A stretch of DNA of 64,000 nucleotides. It comes from an uncultured Clostridia bacterium (GTDB lineage Bacteria > Bacillota > Clostridia > Lachnospirales > Lachnospiraceae). Both the position numbers and the translations under genes were made by a program. Of the stretch, positions 44,558 to 51,463 are shown one piece after another. Each line of letters starts with the position of its first letter. Within the stretch, counting starts at the first letter, position 1. The notes below the pieces were generated by a model. That model searched no databases and had not been told where the DNA came from. It saw only the letters and a program-made list of their open reading frames with translations. Where the stretch lies: the NCBI GenBank assembly GCA_948467395.1, contig CAOKDX010000002.1, positions 124,001 to 188,000 on the forward strand. Direction: 5' to 3'.

Positions 44558-45313
44558 AAGCAATGCCATATCATCCATGAGCCGGATGCCATGCTTTCCA
44601 CATAGCTCTTCTGCCCTTTCTATTGCCTGCCGGTTCCGCAGCTGTTCCGGCGTATGGGCATCAATACCAAGTATAAAGGGATTTCCTGCCTCACCGGCAA
44701 TGTTCAGAAAATGCTCTGACGGATAATGCCTGTGATCCGCCATTCCAAGTACATTCAGCTCCAACGGCACATCCAGCTCCTTCAATTCCCTGCACAGACG
44801 ATACATATGCTTATCATATATCGTGCTGTCACCGGTAAAATAAATTAGGTCGGGGTGGGCAAGGTATAGATAGCGGCCACTCTGCATTCCCTCAATTACG
44901 CTGTCCACATATTGTATCAGAACATCTTCCTGGTCGGTCGGCCTGCCCACATAGCAGTAATCATCTGTTCCCAGAAAATGCTGTCCAAGGATCAGGTAAT
45001 CCAGCGGATACGGTTCAAAGAGTGCGTCCTGCTCTTCCATCAGCTCTGGTGTATATTCCGCCTCAAATCCAATATAAATCCGGATATCATTCTTATATTC
45101 GCTCTTCAGCCGTTCCAGGGAATCGAAATATTCTTCCGTTTCCGCCGGTGTCATACGGATTCCGGAGACAAAGCCGTCCGGATAAACCCATGGACAGTGG
45201 TCGGAAAAGCCTAGAATTTCCAATCCTGTCTCTATGGCAGCTTCTACATACTCCCTGTCTTCCCCCCGGGCATGATGACAGCGTTTGGTATGTGTGTGAT
45301 AATTCGCTAACAT
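44555..45313 (-). CDS. PHP-family phosphatase, HisJ-like
   Basis: A 252-residue PHP-domain metal-dependent hydrolase. Metal-binding motifs: NYHTHTKRCHHA (residues 4-15), GFSDHCPW, IGFEAEYTPE, GQHFLG, HPDLIYF and GIDAHTPEQL. The pattern is that of histidinol-phosphatase-like enzymes, but the second PHP gene at 3915-4748 is an equal candidate for that reaction, so the substrate is open. The ATG at 45313 gives the family N-terminus MLANYHTHT; the upstream site (GAGAG) is weak. It follows the DUF6273/leucine-rich gene by 14 bases and its stop codon lies in a 24-base palindrome. Confidence 0.85.
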   Translation of the reverse strand: MLANYHTHTKRCHHARGEDREYVEAAIETGLEILGFSDHCPWVYPDGFVSGIRMTPAETEEYFDSLERLKSEYKNDIRIYIGFEAEYTPELMEEQDALFEPYPLDYLILGQHFLGTDDYCYVGRPTDQEDVLIQYVDSVIEGMQSGRYLYLAHPDLIYFTGDSTIYDKHMYRLCRELKELDVPLELNVLGMADHRHYPSEHFLNIAGEAGNPFILGIDAHTPEQLRNRQAIERAEELCGKHGIRLMDDMALL

Positions 45314-45327
45314 GATCTCTCTACATC

Positions 45328-46770
45328 TCACTTTCTGATTGTCTGTTTCTTTCCGGATATGCCTTTCTTCTTCAGCAATTTCTTATAGGCGGATAATTTT
45401 TTCTTTGGAACCTTTACTACTGCCCTTTTGTCAATCCTGGCAAATGCTCCGCTGCCGACGCTTTTGTTTGTCAGCTTCGTTGTTTTGACCGTAATGGTCT
45501 TCAGCTTCGAGCACCCATAAAATGCGTTTTTTCCAATCTTCTTTATGTTCTTACCGATGGTGACCTTTTTTAATTTTCTATTGTTCTTACATGCATTTGC
45601 TTTCAGGGAGGTGACTTTATAAGTGACATCCTTTATCTTCACGACAGCAGGTATCGCGACAGCAGTAATTTTTTTGTTCCTTGGCGCGGAATAAGACACC
45701 TCTCCGCCTGACACACTGGATTTGGTTACCGTGTAAGTAACTCCTGCAGAATCTTTTATTTCCGTATTGACAGCCGCCGGCCTGACCGCTGCCACGGGGG
45801 GCTCGGTAGAATCGGTGGTCTGAGGCTCTTTTTTTGGTTCTTCCGGCACCTTGTTATCCACTGGGGTTTCTGTAGGATTTGGTTTCTGTGTTTCGGAAGG
45901 TCTGGTATCCTCTTCCTCCAAAGCTTCTTCTGAATCCACCTGTCCTGCCTTACTCCAGGTATCGGAGGTAAGATCAATATGAAGGGCGGGACGGATGGCA
46001 CTATATTTGTCTGAAACAGCGCAGCCGCTGGAATGGCCGCAGCCACTTCCTCCCACGACAGATACCATGCGCAGCCAGTTGTCGGCATCATATGTGGATG
46101 ACCGAAGCAGCCACAAGGCGTTGCCAGTATAATTCTCTGAGCCTGTCAGTGCACTGCCCAAGGCGCCCCGGGCTTTGGCATATGCCGTGCTCCGACAGCA
46201 TCGGGCTTTATTCTCCTCCGCAAAGGCCGGATTAAATCCATAATAATCGTTACCAGCTTCCGTCGTGGACAACAGATACACCTTATCCTCTGTATTTTTA
46301 CCCGTGACTCCTGCCGGAGGATTCTTTTCGTTATTCAATATGGACGTCTCACGAACTGCTGACTGTTCATCCTCACTGAAGGCCTCCTGATAAAAGGTGG
46401 TGTTCAGCCAGGCGCGGAGAGAACAGTTCTCCCAGGTGACATTTTCATTCTTTGTGTGAAACGGCTGGCAGTCCAGCCCCTGGTCGGCCAGTATAAAGGC
46501 ATCATCTCCCCTTACTGACAACACACGCCATTTAATTGGTTCTTTCTCATCTTTTTTATCCGCCACACCGTCACCATTTGTATCATTTTTCCAATAACTG
46601 CCGAAATAAATACAATCCCATGCCGTCACACCATTTTCATCTATAACAGGATTATTCAGGTCATACCCGGCAGCCCTCGTTTCCATCTTTGCCGGCACCT
46701 GCCCCAGTACAGTAGAAAATGCGCATAAAAAACATACTAGTATCAATGCTCTTTTATTGTTCCCTTTCAA
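45328..46770 (-). CDS. Secreted DUF6273 protein with BspA-like leucine-rich repeats
   Basis: A 480-residue exported protein. It has a signal peptide (about residues 1-34), then a DUF6273 domain (about 50-265, IKWRVLSVRGDDAFILADQGLD and NCSLRAWLNTTFYQEAF), a Pro/Thr/Glu linker (about 280-330) and two or three BspA-type leucine-rich repeats (about 395-450, KLKKVTIGKNIKKIGKNAFYG). The C-terminus is very lysine-rich, like the GH43 protein at 58 kb, which suggests binding to the anionic cell wall. A DTNGDGVADKKDE loop near residue 63 looks calcium-binding. The TTG start at 46770 is supported by GGGAGG 7 bases upstream. Function unknown; adhesion is a guess. Confidence 0.82.
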   Translation of the reverse strand: MKGNNKRALILVCFLCAFSTVLGQVPAKMETRAAGYDLNNPVIDENGVTAWDCIYFGSYWKNDTNGDGVADKKDEKEPIKWRVLSVRGDDAFILADQGLDCQPFHTKNENVTWENCSLRAWLNTTFYQEAFSEDEQSAVRETSILNNEKNPPAGVTGKNTEDKVYLLSTTEAGNDYYGFNPAFAEENKARCCRSTAYAKARGALGSALTGSENYTGNALWLLRSSTYDADNWLRMVSVVGGSGCGHSSGCAVSDKYSAIRPALHIDLTSDTWSKAGQVDSEEALEEEDTRPSETQKPNPTETPVDNKVPEEPKKEPQTTDSTEPPVAAVRPAAVNTEIKDSAGVTYTVTKSSVSGGEVSYSAPRNKKITAVAIPAVVKIKDVTYKVTSLKANACKNNRKLKKVTIGKNIKKIGKNAFYGCSKLKTITVKTTKLTNKSVGSGAFARIDKRAVVKVPKKKLSAYKKLLKKKGISGKKQTIRK

Positions 46771-46804
46771 AATACATCCTCCCTCTTTTTCAAACTATAT
46801 TTAA

Positions 46805-46833
46805 ATCTTACTCTTCATAAAATTTTCTGTCAA
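46805..46833 (-). promoter_or_regulatory. Promoter of the DUF6273/PHP pair
   Basis: On the minus strand a perfect TTGACA (46828-46833) lies 17 bases from TAAGAT (46805-46810), 35 bases before the TTG start. Confidence 0.8.
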
Positions 46834-46900
46834 GAGATTTACGGGAAAACCGTCAACTCATAGTTATTTCAAGTTTATGCGGCGAAAATTTCATCTATTC

Positions 46901-46930
46901 TTGACCTGTCCCAGCCTATTGTGGTATTGT
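46901..46930 (+). promoter_or_regulatory. Probable promoter of the phenylacetate-CoA ligase gene
   Basis: TTGACC (46901-46906) and TATTGT (46925-46930) at 18-base spacing, 35 bases before the start codon. The -10 is weak. Confidence 0.5.
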
Positions 46931-46965
46931 ATTTATATATCGCAATTAAGGAGGAAGCAATTATA

Positions 46966-48273
46966 ATGGCTAACTATTATCAACAGGATATCGAATGTGC
47001 GTCCAGGGACCAGATCCGCAAGTGGCAGAACGAACGGCTGGTAAAGCAGGTAAAAAATGTCTATGACAATGTGCCATATTACCGAACCCGCATGCGGAAC
47101 ATGGGGCTGGAACCTGAAGACATTAAATCAATCGATGATTTACATAAACTTCCGTTTATCACAAAAGACGATCTGCGGGATGCCTATCCGTATGGACTTC
47201 TGGCACGCCCCCTCACCGATTGTGTGCGCATCCAGTCCACCAGCGGCACCACTGGACGCCGCGTTGTGGCTTTCTACACACAGCATGATCTGGATCTCTG
47301 GGAAGAATGCTGCGCCAGGGCCATCGTCGCTGCCGGAGGAACAAGGGATGATGTAGTACATGTCTCTTATGGTTATGGACTATTTACCGGTGGTCCCGGA
47401 CTGAACGGCGGTTCCCATAAACTGGGTTCCCTTACTCTGCCAATGTCATCCGGAAATACCGAGCGTCAGATCCAGTTTATGACAGATCTCGGCTCTACGA
47501 TTCTCTGCTGTACTCCTTCCTATGCTGCCTATCTGGGAGAGACCGTGCAGGAGCTTGGCGTTCAGGATAAGATTAAGTTAAAGGCCGGGATATTTGGCGC
47601 AGAGGCATGGACAGAGGAAATGCGTCAGGACATTCAGAAATCCCTTGGCATCAAAGCGTATGATATCTATGGACTGACTGAAATCTCCGGTCCAGGCGTC
47701 TCTTTTGAATGTTCGGAACAGTCTGGCATGCACATCAACGAGGATCACTTTATTGCAGAGATCATTCATCCCCAGACAGGAGAGGTCCTTCCGGACGGGG
47801 AGAAAGGGGAGCTGGTATTTACCAGTATTACGAAAGAGGCATTCCCTCTCCTGCGCTACCGCACAAGAGATATCTGCGTCCTGTCAAGAGAAAAATGCGC
47901 CTGCGGGCGGACTCATGTAAAGATGTCGAAGCCCATGGGACGCAGCGATGATATGCTGATCGTCAAAGGTGTTAATGTGTTCCCATCCCAGATTGAAACC
48001 GTCCTGATCAACCAGGGCTTCGCTGCCAACTATCAGATCATCGTCACAAGGGTGAAAAACAGCGACCGCATTGAAGTTCAGGTTGAACTTACACCTGCCA
48101 TGGCAGCAGATACCACCTTCAACCGTCAGCAGGCTGCGGATAAGCTGGTAGCCGGATTAAAGGCAATGCTTGGAATCTATGCCAAGATCACACTGGTCGA
48201 GCCAAAGACCATTGCCAGAAGTGAAGGCAAGGCAGTCCGTGTTATTGACCAGAGAAATCTGTACCAGAGTTAG
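46966..48273 (+). CDS. paaK: Phenylacetate-CoA ligase
   Basis: A 435-residue AMP-forming ligase activating phenylacetate or a related aryl acid to its CoA thioester. It has the nucleotide-binding loop STSGTTGRR (about residue 90), YGLTEISGPGV and the C-terminal hinge GRSDDMLIVKGVNVFPSQIE. Length and motifs match PaaK. In anaerobic gut bacteria such ligases often lie near indolepyruvate ferredoxin oxidoreductase genes, but none is here, so the substrate is inferred. The ATG at 46966 has AAGGAGG about 11 bases upstream, and the gene ends in a bidirectional terminator. Confidence 0.93.
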   Translation: MANYYQQDIECASRDQIRKWQNERLVKQVKNVYDNVPYYRTRMRNMGLEPEDIKSIDDLHKLPFITKDDLRDAYPYGLLARPLTDCVRIQSTSGTTGRRVVAFYTQHDLDLWEECCARAIVAAGGTRDDVVHVSYGYGLFTGGPGLNGGSHKLGSLTLPMSSGNTERQIQFMTDLGSTILCCTPSYAAYLGETVQELGVQDKIKLKAGIFGAEAWTEEMRQDIQKSLGIKAYDIYGLTEISGPGVSFECSEQSGMHINEDHFIAEIIHPQTGEVLPDGEKGELVFTSITKEAFPLLRYRTRDICVLSREKCACGRTHVKMSKPMGRSDDMLIVKGVNVFPSQIETVLINQGFAANYQIIVTRVKNSDRIEVQVELTPAMAADTTFNRQQAADKLVAGLKAMLGIYAKITLVEPKTIARSEGKAVRVIDQRNLYQS

Positions 48274-48302
48274 CCTGATGATTTTAAGATTCATTACATT
48301 GA

Positions 48303-48335
48303 AAATGGCTGGTTCTTTAGGAACCGGCCATTTTT
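48303..48335. terminator. Bidirectional terminator between paaK and the PstS-like gene
   Basis: A stem of about 11 bp (about 48305-48315 with 48321-48331, one G-U pair) is flanked by AAAA and TTTTT, so it can work on both strands. The stop codon of the convergent minus-strand gene lies in its T tract. Confidence 0.88.
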
Positions 48336-49302
48336 ATATCCCTACATATCCACTCTCCTCTATAATCTGCTGTCCCTCTTCTGACAGGATCCAATCCAGA
48401 AGCTTGGGAATATTAGGATTATCATCTTTCTTGCGGTAAACGGCATAGAAATAACTGGTAATGGGATATTTTTCATTCCTTATATTTTCCTTATCTGGAT
48501 AGATGCCATTAATAGACAGCATTTTTACATTTCCTGCAGATACAATTCCTTCCACATAATAACGGAAAGAAAAACCAATGGCGCTTCCCAGAAAGGTATA
48601 AGGATCCTTCTTAAGCTCTGTTCCACGCATAAAAGCCTGCAGGGCGGACTGGCTGCCGCTTCCCTCATTTCGCCGCAGTACCGCAATCCTTTTGTCCACC
48701 CCTCCCAGCTCTGACCAGTTCCGATACCTGCCGCTGTAAATTCCCCGAACCTGCTCCTCTGTAAGATCCTCCACCCTGTTATCTTTATTCACAAGAAACA
48801 CAAATGCCTCCCTGCCAATAGGGACAAATTCCAGTTCTACTCCTCTTTCCTCCGCATACTTCAATTGTTCTTCCGAAGGGGAGGCACAGAATACAACGTC
48901 CGCCGCTCCCTCCACAATCTCCCTGTAGGCAGCCCGTGTATTATTCATCTGCAGGCAGCTCTCGCTTGTAAAACTGCCGTTCTCAAAACGACAGCTCTCC
49001 TCAGGATAAACGGCATTGAAAAAGGCAGAAAACACCGGATATAATGCCGCAGCCCCGTCAAGCACAGGCAAATCTCCCGTAAGGGAGAGTTCTGCTCTTC
49101 TTTTCACAATCTTTGATTTGTCAAGAAAGGGAAGATATTCGGATACCTCTACTGACTTCGCCTGCATTTCTGAACTGGTGTCAGGGATCACTCTCCGGGT
49201 GAAGATGTGGTAGATGCCAAAATCCAGTGTGACAAATAGCATAACAACGGCTGCAAGAAAGAAAATCTGACGCCCTAAACTACCTCTACCGTTCACTTTC
49301 AC
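48334..49302 (-). CDS. Membrane-anchored substrate-binding protein (PstS-like)
   Basis: A 322-residue protein with an uncleaved-looking N-terminal membrane anchor (about residues 11-35, no lipobox) and an extracellular type II periplasmic-binding fold of the phosphate-binding kind: LPVLDGAAALYPVFSAFF (about 77), VFCASPSEEQ and RNEGSGSQSAL (about 213). No ABC transporter genes adjoin it, which suggests a sensing rather than uptake role. It is the last gene of the operon starting with the XRE regulator. A GTG start (49302, or 49296) is used, with AGGAGG overlapping the stop of the 44-residue gene. Confidence 0.82.
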   Translation of the reverse strand: MKVNGRGSLGRQIFFLAAVVMLFVTLDFGIYHIFTRRVIPDTSSEMQAKSVEVSEYLPFLDKSKIVKRRAELSLTGDLPVLDGAAALYPVFSAFFNAVYPEESCRFENGSFTSESCLQMNNTRAAYREIVEGAADVVFCASPSEEQLKYAEERGVELEFVPIGREAFVFLVNKDNRVEDLTEEQVRGIYSGRYRNWSELGGVDKRIAVLRRNEGSGSQSALQAFMRGTELKKDPYTFLGSAIGFSFRYYVEGIVSAGNVKMLSINGIYPDKENIRNEKYPITSYFYAVYRKKDDNPNIPKLLDWILSEEGQQIIEESGYVGI

Positions 49303-49311
49303 ACCTCCCTC

Positions 49312-49446
49312 CTACTCGTTCGCTATAAAAGTAATAATGGAACATCTCTGGCGGAGGTCAATGGTATACCAGATCAGGACTCCCGTTGACAAAACGCCAA
49401 GAATGGCAATGGTGATCAATATTTTTATAAAGTTCTTCTCTTTCAT
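49312..49446 (-). CDS. 44-residue single-span membrane protein
   Basis: A short frame: basic start MKEKNFIKILITIAILGVL, one membrane segment (about residues 6-27) and a short outer tail with one cysteine, ending IITFIANE. Evidence for a real gene: AGGAAGG 9 bases before the ATG at 49446, tight packing between two genes of the same operon, and its stop codon sharing bases with the ribosome-binding site of the next gene. Function unknown. Confidence 0.72.
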   Translation of the reverse strand: MKEKNFIKILITIAILGVLSTGVLIWYTIDLRQRCSIITFIANE

Positions 49447-49471
49447 ACGGTCATTCCTTCCTATATAAGAA

Positions 49472-49720
49472 CTACATAGACTGCATCATCTGGGCGAAAG
49501 CATAATACAAAAATATCAGTCCCACATAACACAAAGTCATCAGTATCCCCGATACAATCAACAGTGTCAGACGTCTCTTCTGTAATTGTTTCTCCTTTTT
49601 CCCGCTGCACAGAAACTGTACCAGGCTGATAATGAACCAGACAGTAAACAGTAAGGGTGCAAAGCCTGCACAGGCAAAAGAACTTAAATCATCAAATGAC
49701 AGCGGCAGTAAATCCCACAT
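49472..49720 (-). CDS. 82-residue two-span membrane protein
   Basis: Two hydrophobic segments (about residues 18-38 and 52-76) joined by a basic loop (GKKEKQLQKRR), so both ends probably face out. I do not recognise the family. The ATG at 49720 shares a base with the stop codon of the upstream gene (TAATG), and GGGGGGAA lies about 7 bases upstream. Part of the XRE operon. Confidence 0.78.
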   Translation of the reverse strand: MWDLLPLSFDDLSSFACAGFAPLLFTVWFIISLVQFLCSGKKEKQLQKRRLTLLIVSGILMTLCYVGLIFLYYAFAQMMQSM

Positions 49721-50649
49721 TATGGATTCCCCCCTTCAAATATAAGTGCAAACTCCCTGTCATAATTTGTACTGTACAAATTGTCGCCTCTTCCACAAAG
49801 AAAGACAATGTTTTCATAGTCCTCATTCTCGGAAAGCAGGGTCTTGTCCGCTCTGCCTTTCTGTAAATCCAGTGCAATCTGAAACAATTTATTATCGTCA
49901 ATTATATAAAACCTCTGTCCCAGAAAAAAAGACTTCCAAGGGCTGCCATCCAGAACCAGCATGCATTTATAATTATTTCCCTGCAATGACAGCATACCGA
50001 TTCCAGATTCATAACTATCTTCTGTATCATAAAACAAAATCATCCTATCGTCTGTCAGAACAAATTGCTCCCCATATAATTTCCCCTCAAATTGATATAT
50101 CTTTTTTTTACTCTGCCCATTCAGCTGACAGGAAAAAACCTGATCCATACAGCCGGATGTATCGCTGCAGACATAGACAAGCTGATCCTGATATATGCTG
50201 AACCAGTCAATATTCGTGCCCTCTGTCACCAGGGTATGTTTCCCTGTGGTGTAATCATAACTGTAAATGGTGTCTATGTCATTTTGCCATTTTTCATCAT
50301 AATCTTTCCATATCTTATAATAGACCTTCTGGTCTATTTCCAGAAAGGAATCCACGTCTCTTTCCGTCACCACCTGTTCCATTTTCCCATATCTGTCCAG
50401 GCGGACCAGATGAGACATGTGTTCTCCCTTTTCTGGTTTCAGCAGAATATGATCTGGCAGTATCTGATAGCTTTCCTCCATATTCTGTCGGTGCCGGTCC
50501 GTCGTATCTTTTTCCTCAGAGCTTACGATCCAGTCCGTAACAGCAGAGGCATTAAACCAGGAACGGAAACCATATGATGACAAAAGAATGACCGTCACAC
50601 TGCCAGCCAGCACAAGAAAACTGATCAGAACCCTAATCTGTATCTTCAT
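49720..50649 (-). CDS. Exported sensor-like protein, possible beta-propeller (DUF5050-like)
   Basis: A 309-residue protein with an N-terminal membrane anchor (about residues 5-27) and a strand-rich extracellular part. Repeated blocks ending in short aromatic turns (IDTIYSYDYTTGKHTLV, WFSIYQDQLVYVCSD, VFSCQLNGQSKKKIYQF, DRMILFYDTED) look like propeller blades of the DUF5050/TolB kind; this is inferred from pattern only. I chose the ATG at 50649, with GAGGAGG 8 bases upstream; it begins 17 bases inside the end of the XRE gene. Its place next to a regulator suggests signal sensing. Confidence 0.75.
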   Translation of the reverse strand: MKIQIRVLISFLVLAGSVTVILLSSYGFRSWFNASAVTDWIVSSEEKDTTDRHRQNMEESYQILPDHILLKPEKGEHMSHLVRLDRYGKMEQVVTERDVDSFLEIDQKVYYKIWKDYDEKWQNDIDTIYSYDYTTGKHTLVTEGTNIDWFSIYQDQLVYVCSDTSGCMDQVFSCQLNGQSKKKIYQFEGKLYGEQFVLTDDRMILFYDTEDSYESGIGMLSLQGNNYKCMLVLDGSPWKSFFLGQRFYIIDDNKLFQIALDLQKGRADKTLLSENEDYENIVFLCGRGDNLYSTNYDREFALIFEGGNP

Positions 50650-50890
50650 CGTTCTTTCCCTCCTCTTCTTCGCGGTATCTCCCGTCATCGCCCCTATATT
50701 CCAGAATATCTCCCGGCTGGCAGTTTAGCGCCCTGCAAAGTGCATCCAGTGTCGTAAATCGGACAGCCCGCGCCTTATTTTTTTTTATTATAGAGAGATT
50801 TGCCTGGGTAATATCAATCTCCGCTGCCAGTTCTGTCAGGGATTTGCCCTGGCATTTCATGATTTCATCAAGTCTGATCCGGATTGCCAT
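50633..50890 (-). CDS. XRE-family transcriptional regulator (Cro/C1 type)
   Basis: An 85-residue DNA-binding protein that is almost only a helix-turn-helix domain: IRLDEIMKCQGKSLTELAAEIDITQANLSIIKKNKA (residues 4-39), then TLDALCRALNCQPGDILEY, the typical end of YozG-like small XRE regulators. The acidic tail EEEEGKNDEDTD overlaps the start of the next gene. The ATG at 50890 has GGAGG 8 bases upstream. An 8-base inverted repeat at 50948-50968, just downstream of its -10 box, is a likely autoregulatory operator. Confidence 0.92.
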   Translation of the reverse strand: MAIRIRLDEIMKCQGKSLTELAAEIDITQANLSIIKKNKARAVRFTTLDALCRALNCQPGDILEYRGDDGRYREEEEGKNDEDTD

Positions 50891-50947
50891 TGGCGGTGCC
50901 TCCTATAGTGTGAGATCATTTTTGTTCTTGCATCCAATCCCTCTTGT

Positions 50948-50968
50948 ATTTATCGTTTTTCGATAAAT
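50948..50968. promoter_or_regulatory. Inverted-repeat operator of the XRE operon
   Basis: ATTTATCG and CGATAAAT, perfect 8-base arms separated by TTTTT, covering the expected transcription start of the XRE gene. Its symmetry and position fit a repressor site for the dimeric XRE protein. Confidence 0.7.
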
Positions 50969-50970
50969 TG

Positions 50971-50999
50971 AATATACCATAACAGAGAATTTATGTCAA
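50971..50999 (-). promoter_or_regulatory. Promoter of the XRE operon
   Basis: On the minus strand a perfect TTGACA (50994-50999) lies 17 bases from TATATT (50971-50976), directly next to the inverted-repeat operator. Confidence 0.85.
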
Positions 51000-51050
51000 C
51001 AATCCCCTGGATGAGGAATGGACAACCTCTTAGTATCCCCATATTGGGGG

Positions 51051-51079
51051 TTGCGGAGGTAAGGAAAATGGTGTATCCT
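51051..51079 (+). promoter_or_regulatory. Possible promoter of the DUF4321 gene
   Basis: TTGCGG (51051-51056) and TATCCT (51074-51079) at 17-base spacing, 44 bases before the start. Both boxes are imperfect. A short GGGG/CCCC inverted repeat lies just upstream. Confidence 0.35.
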
Positions 51080-51123
51080 TATAGGAGTAAACAGAACATA
51101 TGAACGAATGGAGGTACATAGAT

Positions 51124-51384
51124 ATGGCTCGAGGAGCAGGAAAAAATGGCTGGGCGCTCTTTTTACTCGTCCTGGCAGGAGTTGTGCTGGGCAGCTTTAT
51201 CGGACATCTCGCCAGCGGCATATCGGCGCTCTCATGGCTGGATTACGGCATGAACTTTGGTCTGTCCAATCCGATCAAATTTGATATAGGGGTTATGGTT
51301 CTCACGTTTGGACTCACGATCAAATTTACCATCGCCAGCATCATTGGAATCATAGTTGCTGCGATCATTTATCATTTTATCTGA
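51124..51384 (+). CDS. DUF4321 membrane protein
   Basis: An 86-residue protein with two membrane segments (about residues 10-30 and 55-82) around a loop containing SWLDYGMNFGLSNP, the conserved part of DUF4321. The family is widespread in Firmicutes and often lies near cell-shape genes, but its function is unknown. The ATG at 51124 has GGAGG 8 bases upstream; an upstream in-frame ATG at 51100 has no ribosome-binding site. It is a single-gene unit ended by a strong terminator. Confidence 0.85.
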   Translation: MARGAGKNGWALFLLVLAGVVLGSFIGHLASGISALSWLDYGMNFGLSNPIKFDIGVMVLTFGLTIKFTIASIIGIIVAAIIYHFI

Positions 51385-51399
51385 TAAAAAAACGCAATA

Positions 51400-51443
51400 G
51401 ACCAGAAAGGGCTGCATTTTACTGTCAGCCCTTTCTGGTCTTG
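51400..51443. terminator. Strong bidirectional terminator
   Basis: A perfect 15-bp stem (51400-51414 with 51426-51440) with an 11-base loop lies 15 bases after the DUF4321 gene and 23 bases after the convergent GH31 gene. T follows on the plus strand (TTGTT), and a long T run lies slightly further off on the minus strand. Confidence 0.88.
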
Positions 51444-51463
51444 TTAAAATGAACCCCGCTCTC

